This document shows positions 42,979-55,209 of a DNA stretch of 64,000 bases, piece by piece (the first letter of the stretch is position 1; the number at the start of each line of letters is the position of its first letter). Below the pieces are notes generated by a model that did not search any database, was not told where the DNA came from, and saw only the letters and a program-made list of their open reading frames with translations. The DNA is from Begonia masoniana. Lineage: Eukaryota > Streptophyta > Magnoliopsida > Cucurbitales > Begoniaceae. The stretch spans positions 23,330,923 through 23,394,922 of the forward strand of contig CM039515.1 in the NCBI GenBank assembly GCA_022432975.1, given 5' to 3'. The position numbers and the translations under genes are program-made.

Positions 42979-45342
42979 GTGACACGTGTCACCCATCGGG
43001 CGATATCCTCTTTTTAAGTTTATATTCTTCGTCGGGCGAAACCCTAAGTCATTCAAACTTCTTTAACACGCTTCATCTTTTCGCGCTCTTTCAAAAGTCT
43101 CTGCACCTTCTGTCGGTTCCACTCTTCAAAGTCTCTTTAAGTTTCCTTTTCTCAGAAAGCTCTTCATCTGTCGAAATGGCATCTTCATCATGAGCAGTTT
43201 CAAAACCAGCCAAGAAGAAGTCCAAAACCTTAGTTCGTCAGTCATGAGAGTTTCCTCGTGAACTCAATGGCCATCTCTCTTCTTTCTTAATCATACTGTC
43301 GAAGAGAGGTATCATAATGATTTTAAGTTTAAAACCCTTATTCCGAGTCGTGGTGTATTTTTTAAAGATTTAGTTGGATTGGATTTGGTTGAACCCTTGA
43401 AAGGTCTTAGGTTATTGGGGCTTTTTGATGTTGAATCATTCTATTACCCCGTTGCTGTCAAAATATTTTATGTCAATCTTAGCTACCCTTCTGACTTCTC
43501 TACTGTTTCGAGCTATGTGTATGGAAAACACATAGTTCTAACATCCCAATTTATTAATAAGCTTCTGGAGAGCCCACATTTGGATAATCATGTCCAATTC
43601 TATGAGAGAAGGACTGAGCCCCCTCTTCTTAACTCTCCTCAGTGTCGCCAATTTTTGAAGTCAATTGCTCTAGACCCGAATATCATCCCTAATCCCCTAA
43701 AGAGCAAGCACCTCAACATCCGGGCTAGGCTCTTCCATCAGATGATCGGGCATAATATCATTCCAAAGGGTGGTCACTATGATGATGTGAGTGGAATGGA
43801 ACTGTTTGTTTTGTATGCACTCTACCAAAAGGCCCCCTTCAACATAGGTTTCATTGTGTTAAGAAGGATGATTCAAAGTGTCTCAGCTAGAGCTACATCT
43901 CTGCCCTACAATCTACTTCTCATAAAGATTTTCGAGAAGTTTGAAGTTGAATTTCAAGAGGAAGATGACCCCTTCTGTCTTCAGCCTTCAAGTTATTACT
44001 CACTCTCCACTTTGAAGAGAATAAGGATCAAAAGAATAAGACAAGGGGATTTTGTTTTGGATGAGGCCTGCAAGAGGGTTACTAAGGCCACTTCTGTTCA
44101 GTTAGGGAAGAGGAAGCTTATCCTACAGGAGGATGAGTCTACTCATGAAAGTGTGGATGAATCTGAAATCCCTGCATTTGTTGATTCTCCTTCATCCTCT
44201 CAGGTGTCTCGCTCTCACCTTCTTCCTCCTGCTCCAAGACACCCTGCCCCATCCCTTCCAACACATATTTTTGAGGCACCCTCTGTTCACTCCTCTGTGC
44301 CCCTTCCATTTCTAGAGGGCCCTGCTTCTCCTTCACCTACACTTATGTTGCCATCTCGGACTGCTCCACCTCTTATTTCTCCGGTTCCACCCACTGCTCC
44401 TCAAGTCCAAACCTCCTCAAATCCAAACCTTCCAATTGCTCCTCAAATCCAAACAGCCTCCCCAAATGCTCCTCAAACTCCCAAAACTTATTAGAGGAGA
44501 CTGACTATAAGTGAGGATCAGTTCAATGAGCTAATGTCCTGTATAGAAAGCTTAGGAACTGCTCTCACTTTTGTTAAGGATCAAATGAATGTGTCCTTAG
44601 ATGCCAAGCTCACTCAGAGTAGATTGGAAATGAGCATGGACCTTGACTCCGTTCAAGACAGGTTGACTAACAGGATGGATAGACTTAAAGGCTCTTTCTC
44701 CAGGACCCTTCGGTCTATACAGTCTGACATTCAAGCTCTTCAGCCAGAACCGCCTCAACCTCTTTGCTTTTCCACGGATTGTTCTGAAGACTTCCTCCCT
44801 CCAATTGTCAGACCAGAAGTTGGCGAGGAAGTGCACTTCATGCCTTTGGATATCCAAGATGCTGAGCTTAGGTTCACTGATCCTTTTGCTTCCCCTGTCT
44901 CCGAGTCCTCTTCTGAGCCTCAAGGTTCAATGGCTGCACTTCAGGCTGCTCCTCCGGTAGAGCCTCCACCATGTCTGGCCTTGGTGGTATATCGAGGACC
45001 ATTTCAATCTTCTGCTTCTCTGGTAGAGCCTCCATCATGTATGGACTTGGTGGTGTATGGAGGTCCATTTCTGCCTTCTACTCCCTGTATGGATTTGGTA
45101 GTATATCAAGGACCATTTCCACCTTCTGCTCCTTCTGCTCCCACTTCCGATATTGCATCACTCATAGGTCCTTATGTCTATCCGGAACTTGAAGTGCCTT
45201 CTTCGATTATACAAGAGTTGTGGAAGCGTATTTTAGACTTAGATTAAATAGGCGATCTTTTTTTTGTAAACAATTTTACTGATATCCACTTCTTTGGTAC
45301 TCTGTTTTTTTTCTAATTCCTCAATATACACATGTTTGAATC
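42979..45342 (+). repeat. Plus arm of a 5-kb palindrome
   Basis: Inverted copy of 45658-48039 with high similarity throughout. Its outer end is the perfect 14-bp palindrome GTGACACGTGTCAC and its inner end is ACATGTTTGAATC. It holds a full third ORF (43176-45247) with a promoter-like flank but no LTR, PBS or pol, so it is a piece of a Sirevirus and not an independent insertion. Confidence 0.88.
43176..45247 (+). pseudogene. Sirevirus third ORF, plus arm copy, broken
   Basis: The start ATG 43176 (MASSS) is followed after four residues by TGA where the minus arm has a CGA arginine codon. A second TGA and a 1-base loss occur near 43240-43265. From 43379 the frame is open to a TAG at 44491-44493, where the minus arm keeps CAG, and then open again from 44534 to the normal stop at 45245. 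Domain content equals the S4 copy: conserved N domain, Pro/Ser-rich middle, coiled coil, and three to four PCMDLVVY.GPF units at the C-terminus. Several lesions are C-to-T or G-to-A changes, as expected for methylated DNA. Confidence 0.85.
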
Positions 45343-45657
45343 GTTCACATGTTTCAATATACACATGTTTGATTATACAAGAGTTGTGGAATCGTTGCCA
45401 TCTCTGGCTGCTTTTTTTAACAATCAAAAAACACATCATCAAAAACATCGTTAGACTTAAACATAAGTTAACTCAACAATCTCCCATTTTTTGATGATGA
45501 CAAACTATAAGTATAAATTGATTAAATTATTTCTCCCCCATAATCCTAGCTCCCCCACAGCATGTGCATGCAATCCAAGTTAAAGTTTAAACACAGTGCT
45601 GTCACACTTTCTCCCCCTTTGACATTATAAAAAAAAATACAGGAAAAAGAAGTCAAT
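45343..45657. other. Palindrome spacer with filler DNA, S4 3' LTR stub and PPT
   Basis: The left part (45343-45415) consists of short duplications of nearby sequence: CACATGTTTCAATATACACA repeats 45321-45336, and GATTATACAAGAGTTGTGGA repeats 45206-45225. Bases 45420-45478 are the first ~59 bp of an S4-type LTR (minus strand TGTTGAGTTAACTTATG), and 45479-45500 is the polypurine tract, mutated to GGGAGAT. Further purine tracts follow at 45533-45541 and 45611-45617. Confidence 0.7.
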
Positions 45658-48039
45658 GATTCAAACATGTGTATATTGAGGAATTAGAAAAAAAAATGAG
45701 TACCAAAGATGTGGATATCAATAAAATTGTTTACAAAAAAAAAAATCACCTATTTAATCTAAGCCTAAAATACGCTTCCACAACTCTTGTATAATCGAAG
45801 CAGGCACTTCAAGGTCTGGATAGACATAAGGACCTATGAGTGATGCAATATCGGAAGTGAGAGCAGAAGGAGTAGAAGGTGGAAATGGTCCTTGATATAC
45901 TACCAAATCCATACAGGGAGTAGAAGGCAGAAATGGACCTCTATACACCACCAAGTCCATACATGGTGGAGGCTCTACCGGAGAAGCAGAAGATTGAAAT
46001 GGTCCTCGATATACCACCAAGGCCAGACATGGTGGAGGCTCTACCGGAGGAGCAGCCTGAAGTGTAGCCATTGAACCTTGAGGCTCAGAAGAGGACTCGG
46101 AGACAAGGGAAGCAAAAGGATCAGTGAACCTAAGCTCAGCATCCTGGATATCCAAAGGCATGAAGTGCACTTCCTCGCCAACTTCTGGTCTGACAATTGG
46201 AGGGAGGAAGTCTTCAGAACAATCCGTGGAAAAGCAAAGAGGTTGAGGCGGTTCTGGCTGAAGAGCTTGAATGTCAGACTGTATAGACCAAAGGGTCCTG
46301 GAGAAAGAGCCTTCAAGTCTATCCATCCTGTTAGTCAACCTGTCCTGAACGGAGTCAAGGTCCATGCTCATGTCCAATTTGCTCTAAGTGAGCTTGGCAT
46401 CTAAGGACACATTCATCTAATCCTTAACAGAAGTGAGAGCAGTTCCTAAGCTTTCTATACAGGACATTATCTCATTGAACTGATCCTCACTGATGGTTAG
46501 TCTCCTCTGATAAGTTTTGGGAGTTTGAGGAGCATTTGGGGAGGCTGTTTGGATTTGAGGAGCAATTGGAAGGTTTGGATTTGAGGAGGTTTGGACTTGA
46601 GGAGCAGTGGGTGGAACCGGAGAAATAAGAGGTGGAGCAGCTAGAGATGGCAACATAAGTGTAGGTGGAGGAGAAGTAGGGCCCTCTGGAAATGGAAGGG
46701 GCACAGAGGAGTGAACAGAGGGTGCCTCAAAAATATGTGTTGGAAGGGATGGGGTAGGGTGTCTTGGAACAGGAGGAAGAAGGTGAGAGCGAGACACCTG
46801 AGAGGATGAAGGAGAATCAGCAAATGCAGGGATTTCAGATTCATCCACACTTTCATGAGTAGACTCATCCTTCTGTAGGATAAGCTTCCTCTTCCCTAAC
46901 TGAACAGAAGTGGCCTTAGTAACCCTCTTGCAGGCCTCATCCAAAACAAAATCCCCTTGTCTTATTCTTTGGATCCTTATTCTCTTCAAAGTGGAGAGTG
47001 AGTAATAACTTGAAGGCTGAAGACAGAAGGGGTCATCTTCCTCTTGAAATTCAACTTCAAACTTCTCGAAAATCTTTATGAGAAGTAGATTGTAGGGCAG
47101 AGATGTAGCTCTGGCTGAGACACTTTGAATCATCCTTCTTAACACAATGAAACCTATGTTGAAGGGGGTCTTTTGGTAGAGTGCATACAGGACAAACAGT
47201 TCCATTCCACTCACATCATCATAGTGACCACCCTTTGGAATGATATTATGCCCGATCATCTGATGGAAGAGCCTAGCCCGGATGTTGAGGTGCTTGCTCT
47301 TTAGGGGATTAGGGATGATATTCGGGTCTAAAGCAATTGACTTCAAAAATTGGCGACACTGAGGAGAGTTAAGAAGAGGGGGCTCAGTCCCTGTCTCATA
47401 GAACTGGACATGATTATCCAAATGTGGGCTCTTCAGAAGCTTATTAATAAATTGGGATGTTAGAACTATGTGTTCTCCATACACATAGCTCGAAACAGTA
47501 GAGAAGTCAGAAGGGTAGCTAAGATTGACATAAAACATTTTGACAGCAACGGGGTAATAGAATGATTCAACATCAAAAAGCCCCAATAACCCAAAACCTT
47601 TCAAGGGTTCAACCAAATCCAATCCAACTAAATCTTCAAAAAATACACCACGACTAGGAATAAGGGTTTTAAACTTAAAATCATTATGATACCTCTCTTC
47701 GGCAGTATGATTAAGAAAGAAGAGAGATGGCCATTGAGTTGCACGAGGAAGCTCTCGTGACTGACGAACTGAGGTTTTAGACTTCTTCTTGACCAGTTCT
47801 GAAACTGCTCGTGATGAAGATGCCATTTCGACAGATGAAGAGCTTTCTGAGCGAAAACGTGAAGGAGAAAAGGAAACTTAAAGAGATTTTGAAGAGTGGA
47901 ACCGATGGAAGGTGCAGAGGCTTTTGAAAGAGCGTGAAAAGATGAAGCGTGTTAAAGAAGTTTGAATGACTTATGGTTTCGCCCAGTGAATAATATAAAC
48001 TTAAAAAGAGGATATCGCCCGATGGGTGACACGTGTCAC
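45658..48039 (-). repeat. Minus arm of the 5-kb palindrome
   Basis: The resident arm, colinear with S4: from the PPT side, through the third ORF, to GTGACACGTGTCAC at 48026-48039. S4 homology continues beyond this arm (pol spacer), so this is the original and 42979-45342 the inverted extra copy. Confidence 0.87.
45754..47826 (-). pseudogene. S4 third ORF (Sirevirus accessory ORF), two stops
   Basis: ATG 47826 opens MASSSRAVSELVKKK. Residues 1-469 are uninterrupted (46417-47826): the conserved domain LIPSRGVFFEDLVGL, FYVNLSYPSDF, HQMIGHNIIPKGGHYDDVSG, then LPYNLLLIKIFEKF, a Pro/Ser-rich stretch and TYQRRLTISEDQF at the start of the coiled coil. Stops at about 46416 (after SVKD) and about 46384 separate the last 207 residues (45754-46377), which finish the coiled coil and end in a row of PCxxLVVYxGPF units. 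No membrane segment is visible. Upstream (47827-48172) are a TTTATATTATT box, a G-box at 48030-48035 and CATCTTCCGACG units. Confidence 0.85.
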
Positions 48040-48171
48040 TAGATTGATACATACATCTTTCGAAGCCTAGCGGATGATGCATATCTTCCGACGCACAGTG
48101 GATGATACACATCTTCCGACGGAAAATGAATTCTAATAACATTGAAAGACTTGAACCCGGAGAAAAAGATC

Positions 48172-51100
48172 CTTAATTTTTCTCACACTTAATGAGCCAT
48201 AACCTTATTCTAATTTTACAGAAAGTTTTCTAATCCAAATGTTTTGTAAATATATCAGCTAATTGGTCTACAGAATTGACAAATTCTAATGCAATATCAC
48301 ATTTCTGAACATGATCTCTAATAAAGTGATATCTAACCTCTATGTGCTTTGTTTTAGAATGCTGGATGAGATTCTTGGAAATATTTATTGCACTGGTGTT
48401 GTCACACCGAATAGGAATCCTATCATAGAAAAGATTATAATCTTCTAGTGTTTGCTTCATCCAAAGCATTTGAGCACAGCAACTACCAGCAGCAATATAT
48501 TCACTCCCGGCAGTTGAAAGTACTACAGAATTTTGTTTCTTAGAATACCATGACACTGGAGATTCTCCTAAGAATTGACATGTGCCACTTGTGCTTTTCC
48601 TATCAACTAGGCTTCCAGCATAATTAGAGTCAGAATATCCTACTAATTCGAAGGAGGTACCTTTAGGATACCATAATCCTAGATCATGAGTTCCACTCAA
48701 ATATTTGAATATTCTGTTGACTGCATTTAAGTGAGATTCCTTAGGGGCTGCTTGAAACCTAGCACAGAGACAGACACTAAAGAGAATATCTGGCCTACTA
48801 GCTGTCAGATATAGCAGAGATTCAATCATACCACGATATTTTTTAATATCAACACTTGTTCCATTTTCATCTTTGTCAAATTTGGTAGTGGTACTCATGG
48901 AAGTTCTAGAGGACTTAGAGGATTCTAATCCAAATCTTTTCAAGAGGTCTTTGATGTATTTTTCTTGGCAGAAGAAAATACCAGCAGATTTTTGGCTAAT
49001 CTGGAATCCTAAGAAGAATTTTAGCTCTCCCATCATACTCATTTCAAATTCACTTTGCATTAGGGAAGGAAATTCATCACACATAGAGACATTAGTTGAC
49101 CCAAAAACAATGTCATCGACATAGATTTGAACTAACAGAATATCTTTATACTTTTGCATGGTAAATAGAGTTGAATCGGTGTTACCCTTTTTGAACTTCC
49201 TTTCTTCAAGGAAATTCTTCAATCTATCATACCAAGCTCTAGGAGCCTGTTTAAGTCCATAGAGAGCTTTTCTGAGTTTGAAAACATGGTCAGGTTTCTC
49301 AAAATCTTTAAATCCTAAAGGCTGCTCTACATAAACTTCTTCCATGATATAACCATTTAAAAATGTACTCTTTACATCAATTTGAAAAAATGTGAAGTTT
49401 TTGTAACAAGCATATGCTAAGAGCATCCTAATAGACTCTAATCTCGCTACTGGTGCAAAGGTTTTCTCAAAATCTATTCCTTCTTCTTGATTGTAATCTT
49501 TAGCAACTAATCTGGCTTTATTTCTAATAATTATTCCACTTTCATCCATCTTGTTCTTAAACACCCATTTTGTTCCTATAATTGGATGATCAACTGGTTT
49601 TGGAACAAGTTCCTAAACATTGTTCCTTTCAAATTGGTTTAGCTCTTCCTGCATAGCCACAATCTAGTTTTCATCCTGCTCTGCTTCCTCGAATTTCTTA
49701 GGTTCTATTTGGGAAATGAATGCCACATTGGCATAGATATTCCTAAAAGATGATCTAGTTTTCACTCCTAAGGAAGGATCACCTAAAACCTCATCTAAAG
49801 GATGATTTTTCACATACTTCCAATCTCTAGGCAGAGCAGCTAATTCATCTTTGACAAGAACTATTTCTAAAGAGTTTTCCCCTATAAGGGTATCTGTAGG
49901 CTTATCTAAGGTAAGGGAATCCAGATGCTTTTCTAAAGTATCATCCTCATCCACATTGATTGTGGGTTGAGGAGTCTTATCAAAGTTGACGTGTACAAAT
50001 TCTTCTACAACTAGAGTTCTCCTATTAAACACTCTATAAGCCTTACTACCGAAGGCTCTAAAGTACATTAACAGAAGGAGATTTTCCATTCCAAAGTTCA
50101 TATGGTGTTTTCTCAAGAATAGGTCTTATAGAGACCCGATTAAGCACATAACAGGCTGTAGAGACAGCTTTAACCCAGAAATATTTTGGAAGAGAATTTT
50201 CATTCAGCATGGTTCTAGCAAGCTTTTGGAGGGACCTATTTTTCCTCTCAACAACACCATTTTGTTGAGGAGTTCTAGGGGAAGAGAAGTTGTGCTCAAT
50301 TCCATACTTGAGACACAAGAGTTCAAATTTCTCATTTTCAAATTCTCCACCATGATCACTACGAATAGCAACTATGGTGAGCTCCTTTTCATTTAGAACT
50401 CTTTTCTTAAAGCTAGAGAATGAGTCAAAAGTCTCATCTTTGGACTTAAGAAAGAATACCCATGTGAACCTAGAAAAGTCATCTACAATAACATAAGCAT
50501 AGAATTTACCTCCTAGACTGGCTACATTGGAAGGACCGAAAAAGTCCATGTGAAGAAGTTGAAGAGGTTTAGAAGTAGAGATTGCATTCTTCGACGCAAA
50601 GGAACTTTTGATCTGCTTGCTCATTTGAGAAGCTTCACAGACCTTATCCTTCTTAAAGGAAATCTTGGGAATCCCTCTAACTAAATTATTCTTAGTAATC
50701 TTAGCTAAGGTATCTATCCCTACATGTCCTAGTCTCTTATGCCAAGTCCAACTATCAACCAACAGATTCACAGCAAGGCATTTTTCATCAGTTCGTTCAA
50801 AGTTTTCTAAATCAATAATATAAACATTTTCTTTTCTATATCCTTTGAACAGAACTTTACTATTATGACTATCTTTAATCACACATGCATTTGATTTAAA
50901 TGATACTTTATAGCCTTTGTCACACAATTGACTGATTCTTAGTAAATTATGTTTCAATCTCTCTACTAACAGAACATTTTCAATGATGGGATTAGAAGGA
51001 TTACCTATATTGCCGATGCCAATAATTTTTCCTTTCTGGTTTCCACCAAAGGTGACATTTCCTTTTTTCTTGCTGACAAAGGCAAATTTGTTTGAGTCTC

Positions 51101-51180
51101 CCGTCATATGCCTCGAGCATCCACTATCCAGGTACCATTGGTTTTTCCTGGGAGAACAAACAACCTGCAAAACAGTGATC
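48172..51180 (-). pseudogene. S4 pol, multiply broken
   Basis: Protease and integrase N part at 50058-51180 (DSGCSRHMTGD, the pre-integrase knuckle, [32 protein letters not shown]). Near 50060 a frameshift and an in-frame loss of about 30 codons remove the segment after FRAFGSK that S1 keeps. The 49664-50116 piece follows; two stops lie around 49615-49665; then RT and RNase H at 48230-49564 with [27 protein letters not shown] and TAGSEYIA. A stop replaces the Glu codon after TKHLD at 48230. Not functional. Confidence 0.88.
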
Positions 51181-52334
51181 AAGTACTCTTCTTAGGTACC
51201 CAAATCTTTTGGGTCCTAGTGTTAGTTTTGGTTCCTTTAGGAACCCACTGTAATTTACTACCCCGTTTCTTATTAAACTTTAAAGGACATTCATATGACT
51301 TATGTCCTATCTCATTACAAGCATGGCAGGTAGTTGGTTTAACAAAGAAGTTCTTATAGGTTTTCTTTTTATTAAATCTTTTATAGCCTAGTCCTGCTTT
51401 ATCGAAAGTTACTCTCTGGCTGCCTATCAGCATATTCAGATTCTTACTACTGTTAGTGAATTTCAAAACAATATTATTCAGGTTCTCATTTTTACTTAAG
51501 AGATCTTTAGTTTTCATTTCCTGTAAACTAATTTCTTTAGCATGCTTTTCAATTAAGTCCACATTCTCCTTTTTCAACAGATTATATTTGGACTTAAGCA
51601 TGCCGTATTGTTTGACTAAATCATTGAATGCATCAATTAAATTACCTTCATCATCATCACTATCACTAGAAGAATGACTAACCTCATCCTCCTTGGCCAT
51701 GAAGCACAGATTGGCAACTTCCTCGTCTTCTGAGGAAGTATCACTTTCACTATTGTTCCAAGTGGCCTTCATAGCTCTCTTTTTGAACTTCTTGGGACCT
51801 TTCTTAGCTTGTGGACAGTCTGCCTTCATGTGACCAGGCTTTCCACACTCAAAACATGTGATTTTCTTTTCTCTTTGGGATTTCTCACCATTTGAAAATC
51901 TTTTTCCTTGCAACCTTTTGCGTTGAAGAAACTTGCTGAATCTCCTAGTAATGAGGGCAATATCATTCTCATCTTCTTCAACCTCAGATTCTTCTTGCTT
52001 ACTTGAAGAGGCTTTAAGAGCTATGTCTTTTCTCTTTGAGATCTCCTTTTCCTTGAGATCTTTCTTTTCATTTGCTCTCATGGTTATCTCATGCATCATG
52101 AGTGAACCAATGAGCTCTTCTAGCATCATTGCTTTGAGATCTTTTGCCTCCTGGATGGTTGTCACTTTGGGTTGCCAAGCTCTTGGTAAACACCGAAGAA
52201 TCTTTCTCACAATTTCTTCACCTGAATATGTCTTACCAAGAGCTTAAGCCATTAGTTATGTTAGTAAAACGAGTAAACATCGAGGAGATAGTCTCATCTT
52301 TTTCCATTGAAAATAGTTCATATTCGTGTATAAG
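51179..52334 (-). pseudogene. S4 gag, C-terminal part
   Basis: The 343-residue frame at 51179-52210 runs from KILRCLPRAWQPK through the Lys/Glu-rich middle and the knuckle CFECGKPGHMKADC (about residue 120) to the second knuckle CHACNEIGHKSYEC and the end VPKKST. A frameshift lies near 52245 (missing base between GKTYSGEE-type and LKPLVM-type sequence). Its upstream part is displaced to 54747 by the solo LTR. The gag stop TGA overlaps the pol frame, which lies in the -1 frame and reads LITVLQV directly afterwards. Confidence 0.85.
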
Positions 52335-54746
52335 TGTAACGATCCCAGTTGGAGTCGCCACGTAATTCATGACCTTCTTAATCAGTTAATTCTTACTTTC
52401 TGCACCTTGTTCATTATTTGTATCATTTTTTTTTAACACTTAGAACTTAAAACTTGACTCGCAGACCACAGATCATTTGACAAAACTAAACCATCCAAAA
52501 CTCAACTCTTTCACTAATCTAACAACTCATTAGTTCACAGAATCGAGCGACTATGCTCAGTTATCAAATCCATGACATAATCGGGCAGAGAAGAAATGCC
52601 CTCAGATCACTCGACGTGATTCTGCTCGGGCTACATGAATTTGCATGCAACGGCTGATAGGGTACACATCATCCGATCTATCACGTGCACTTCGCGTGAC
52701 TCAATGGACATCACCCGGTAGAGGTCATCTACCGGTGGACACGTGCATCTCTCGTGACTCATTAAACATCACACGACATTAGAAATACACTACATCGCCC
52801 GATTGCTAGACGACAAAATAACGTTTACATCATACGGTGACTCAAATACACTACATCTACCGGTCACTAGACGACAAAATAACGTTTACATCATCCGGTG
52901 ACTCAAATACACTACATCATCCGATGAGTAAAATACTTGACATCATCCGGTGACGTCAGCCGGGAGGTTCAATCGATCAACTTCTATCATCCAACTCTTG
53001 CCGATGACGTCAGTCGGATGATACACTCTTCCAGCTCTTATCATTCAGCAGTAAAACACAATAATCATCAAACAACTACAGCCAACATGGGATGTCTCGA
53101 CTCTCACAAATTTCAACTTGATAGACATAAACCTTAAACGAATAAATGTCATAGACTTGTTCAGGATACGTAAGCGGAAGACTCATATAAAACAGGATAT
53201 CCTAGGTTCTTACAATCATCCTAAAACTCAGAAGTTGAATCAGACAATTTCAGGTCCAAATTAAAATATGATCCTATCTTACTTAGGCATCAGTTTTCTC
53301 ATAAGTCTTACTGACATAAAATGAACATAACCACAGGTCATAATCGCCATCCAGCCACAGGATTGCACCCTGAACACCTTTCAGCAACCAAACTCGACAT
53401 CCTCAATAACTTTGAAATCCTCACCTGATATCTCGTCACCTACATCATAAGATTTAAACTATAAGCCTAATGCTTAGTAAGGAATGCAACTAACATGTAT
53501 TCGTGAATGCACAGTTGAGAGAAAATCATAATCGTATTCTTTTCATGCTCTTTTCTTGTTCCTTATTCGTATTCTTGTTCATCACTTTCATCATATGGAT
53601 TAAGGGAGGATTTGTGCCGTGAAAGGGGGATTGACAGTGATTTTGATCATATCCTCTTTCGGGTCGTTTTCATGGTCCCTCTTTGGACCATGGCTTGCGT
53701 CAATCCGCCCCCAACCCTCGCTTAATCCGGTTGCATAAGTTTCATTTTCATTCTCATATCTTGTTCATGGGAAATACATGCTCATAAATCATTTTCATAT
53801 GCTTGAGAAGTAAATCATGATGCATGACATGAATGTTCTTAAATCATCAGACTATGGAAATATCATACTAGACAGTTGACTTCATAGACTCTATCAGAAC
53901 GTCACATAATATGGTTCTCAAACATCCGTAAATCATCCAAGTACACACCATCTTACTAACTTAAAACAAACATCAAACACATAACTAATTTAGTACCCTT
54001 AAGATGTAGGGCCTTAATGGCCGGGAATCTTAATACATTCACTTACCTGGCTTCCTTAGCAAAGTTGTGCACTACACTTCAAACCTCTTCACCTGATATC
54101 ATTTCACATCTCAGAGTCAATATAGATCCTAAATATTCTGAAATCAAAGCTAGAACAGTCCTAACTAAATGTTATCCTAGAATTTGTAGTTAAAGTCATT
54201 CCCGAATCCCTTAGTCTAGTTCTCTGTGTGCAGTCTGAAATCCTAAAACCGAAACAGCTAGGTTCAACTAACGATTAATCTGAGTCGGTGTGATAAATGT
54301 CTAGAATCGATTGGGAATGACATTGCTAAATCCAGAATATAAATGGTACTAATGTTACTCTGCTATTGGAGAACCAAACTCCAACATCAAACTGGAAACA
54401 GAGCGTAACAAATAACTGATAACTACATTGTCTAACTCATACCTTGAGCGTAGAGTAGCTGAGAAAAGGCAAAGGAACCGGTCGTCGGAGGAAGGATGAC
54501 TGGCAGGCAGAGAGCGAGAGCTCGGGCGAGAAAAATCACTGAAGGGAGAATGTCGGCTACAGTGAGGTTTAAGGTTTCCATTTCAAATTTATATCAACTA
54601 AGTTCCTCTTTAATTACCACACTGCCATCACACAAATAGAATCCAATAAGCTTTGGCATTAAAATTAACTAAATAAAAGGTCAAGTAAAGAGGTGACCGT
54701 TGATTCCGTTAAGAAAATCACCTGGCTGAAAATGTCGGGTGTTACA
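52335..54746 (-). repeat. Ty3/gypsy solo LTR inserted in S4 gag
   Basis: 2,412 bp from TGTAACACCCG (minus-strand start, at 54746) to ATCGTTACA (end, at 52335), flanked by ATAAG at 52330-52334 and 54747-54751. The TGTAACACCC start is common among chromovirus-type gypsy LTRs. There is no internal region, so it arose by recombination between two LTRs. Bases 52660-53030 contain repeated CATCATCCGGTGACTCAAAT and ACTACATC units, similar in core to the Sirevirus LTR arrays. No gene inside. Confidence 0.88.
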
Positions 54747-55144
54747 ATAAGCATACTCAGTTTATTTTCTTTAACCTGGTTGGTTCCCTCATTTGTGACT
54801 TCTAACAAATGCCATATCTCCGGTGCATTGTCACACCCCTGAACTCTATTGAACTCATCTCTATTCAGTGCACAATATAGTGTGTTTATTGCTTTAGCAT
54901 TTAGGCTCAAATTTTTCGTGTCTGATTCGGTTAGTTCATGAGGGGCCTTAGGAACACTAATCTCGTTTTCAGTTTTCATGGCTTTAAATAGACCATATTC
55001 TATAATATTCCATATGTCATAGTCTATAGCCTGAACATAAATTCTCATCTTAGACTTCCAATAGACATAATCATTCCCATCAAAGAATGGAGGTCTAGTA
55101 GTAGATTGACCCTCTACCTGTGTTGTGTTGGTGTTGAAAGCCAT
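54747..55144 (-). pseudogene. S4 gag, N-terminal part
   Basis: ATG 55144 begins MAFNTNTTQVEGQ, then PPFFDGNDYVYWKSKM and FNRVQGCDNAPEIWHLLE, and is open to the solo LTR boundary; the frame then runs into the LTR. It joins the C-terminal part at 52329 once the LTR and one ATAAG are removed. Confidence 0.87.
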
Positions 55145-55209
55145 TTCAAATATCACAATATTTTCTAGATAACAACTTAGACAATATTTAACCTTGCTCT
55201 GATACCAAT

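Noticed and set aside
52335..54746. Possible DNA transposon with TGTAAC/GTTACA inverted ends
   Set aside because: Only six bases are inverted, as expected for TG..CA LTR ends; the 5-bp duplication and TGTAACACCC start fit a gypsy solo LTR.
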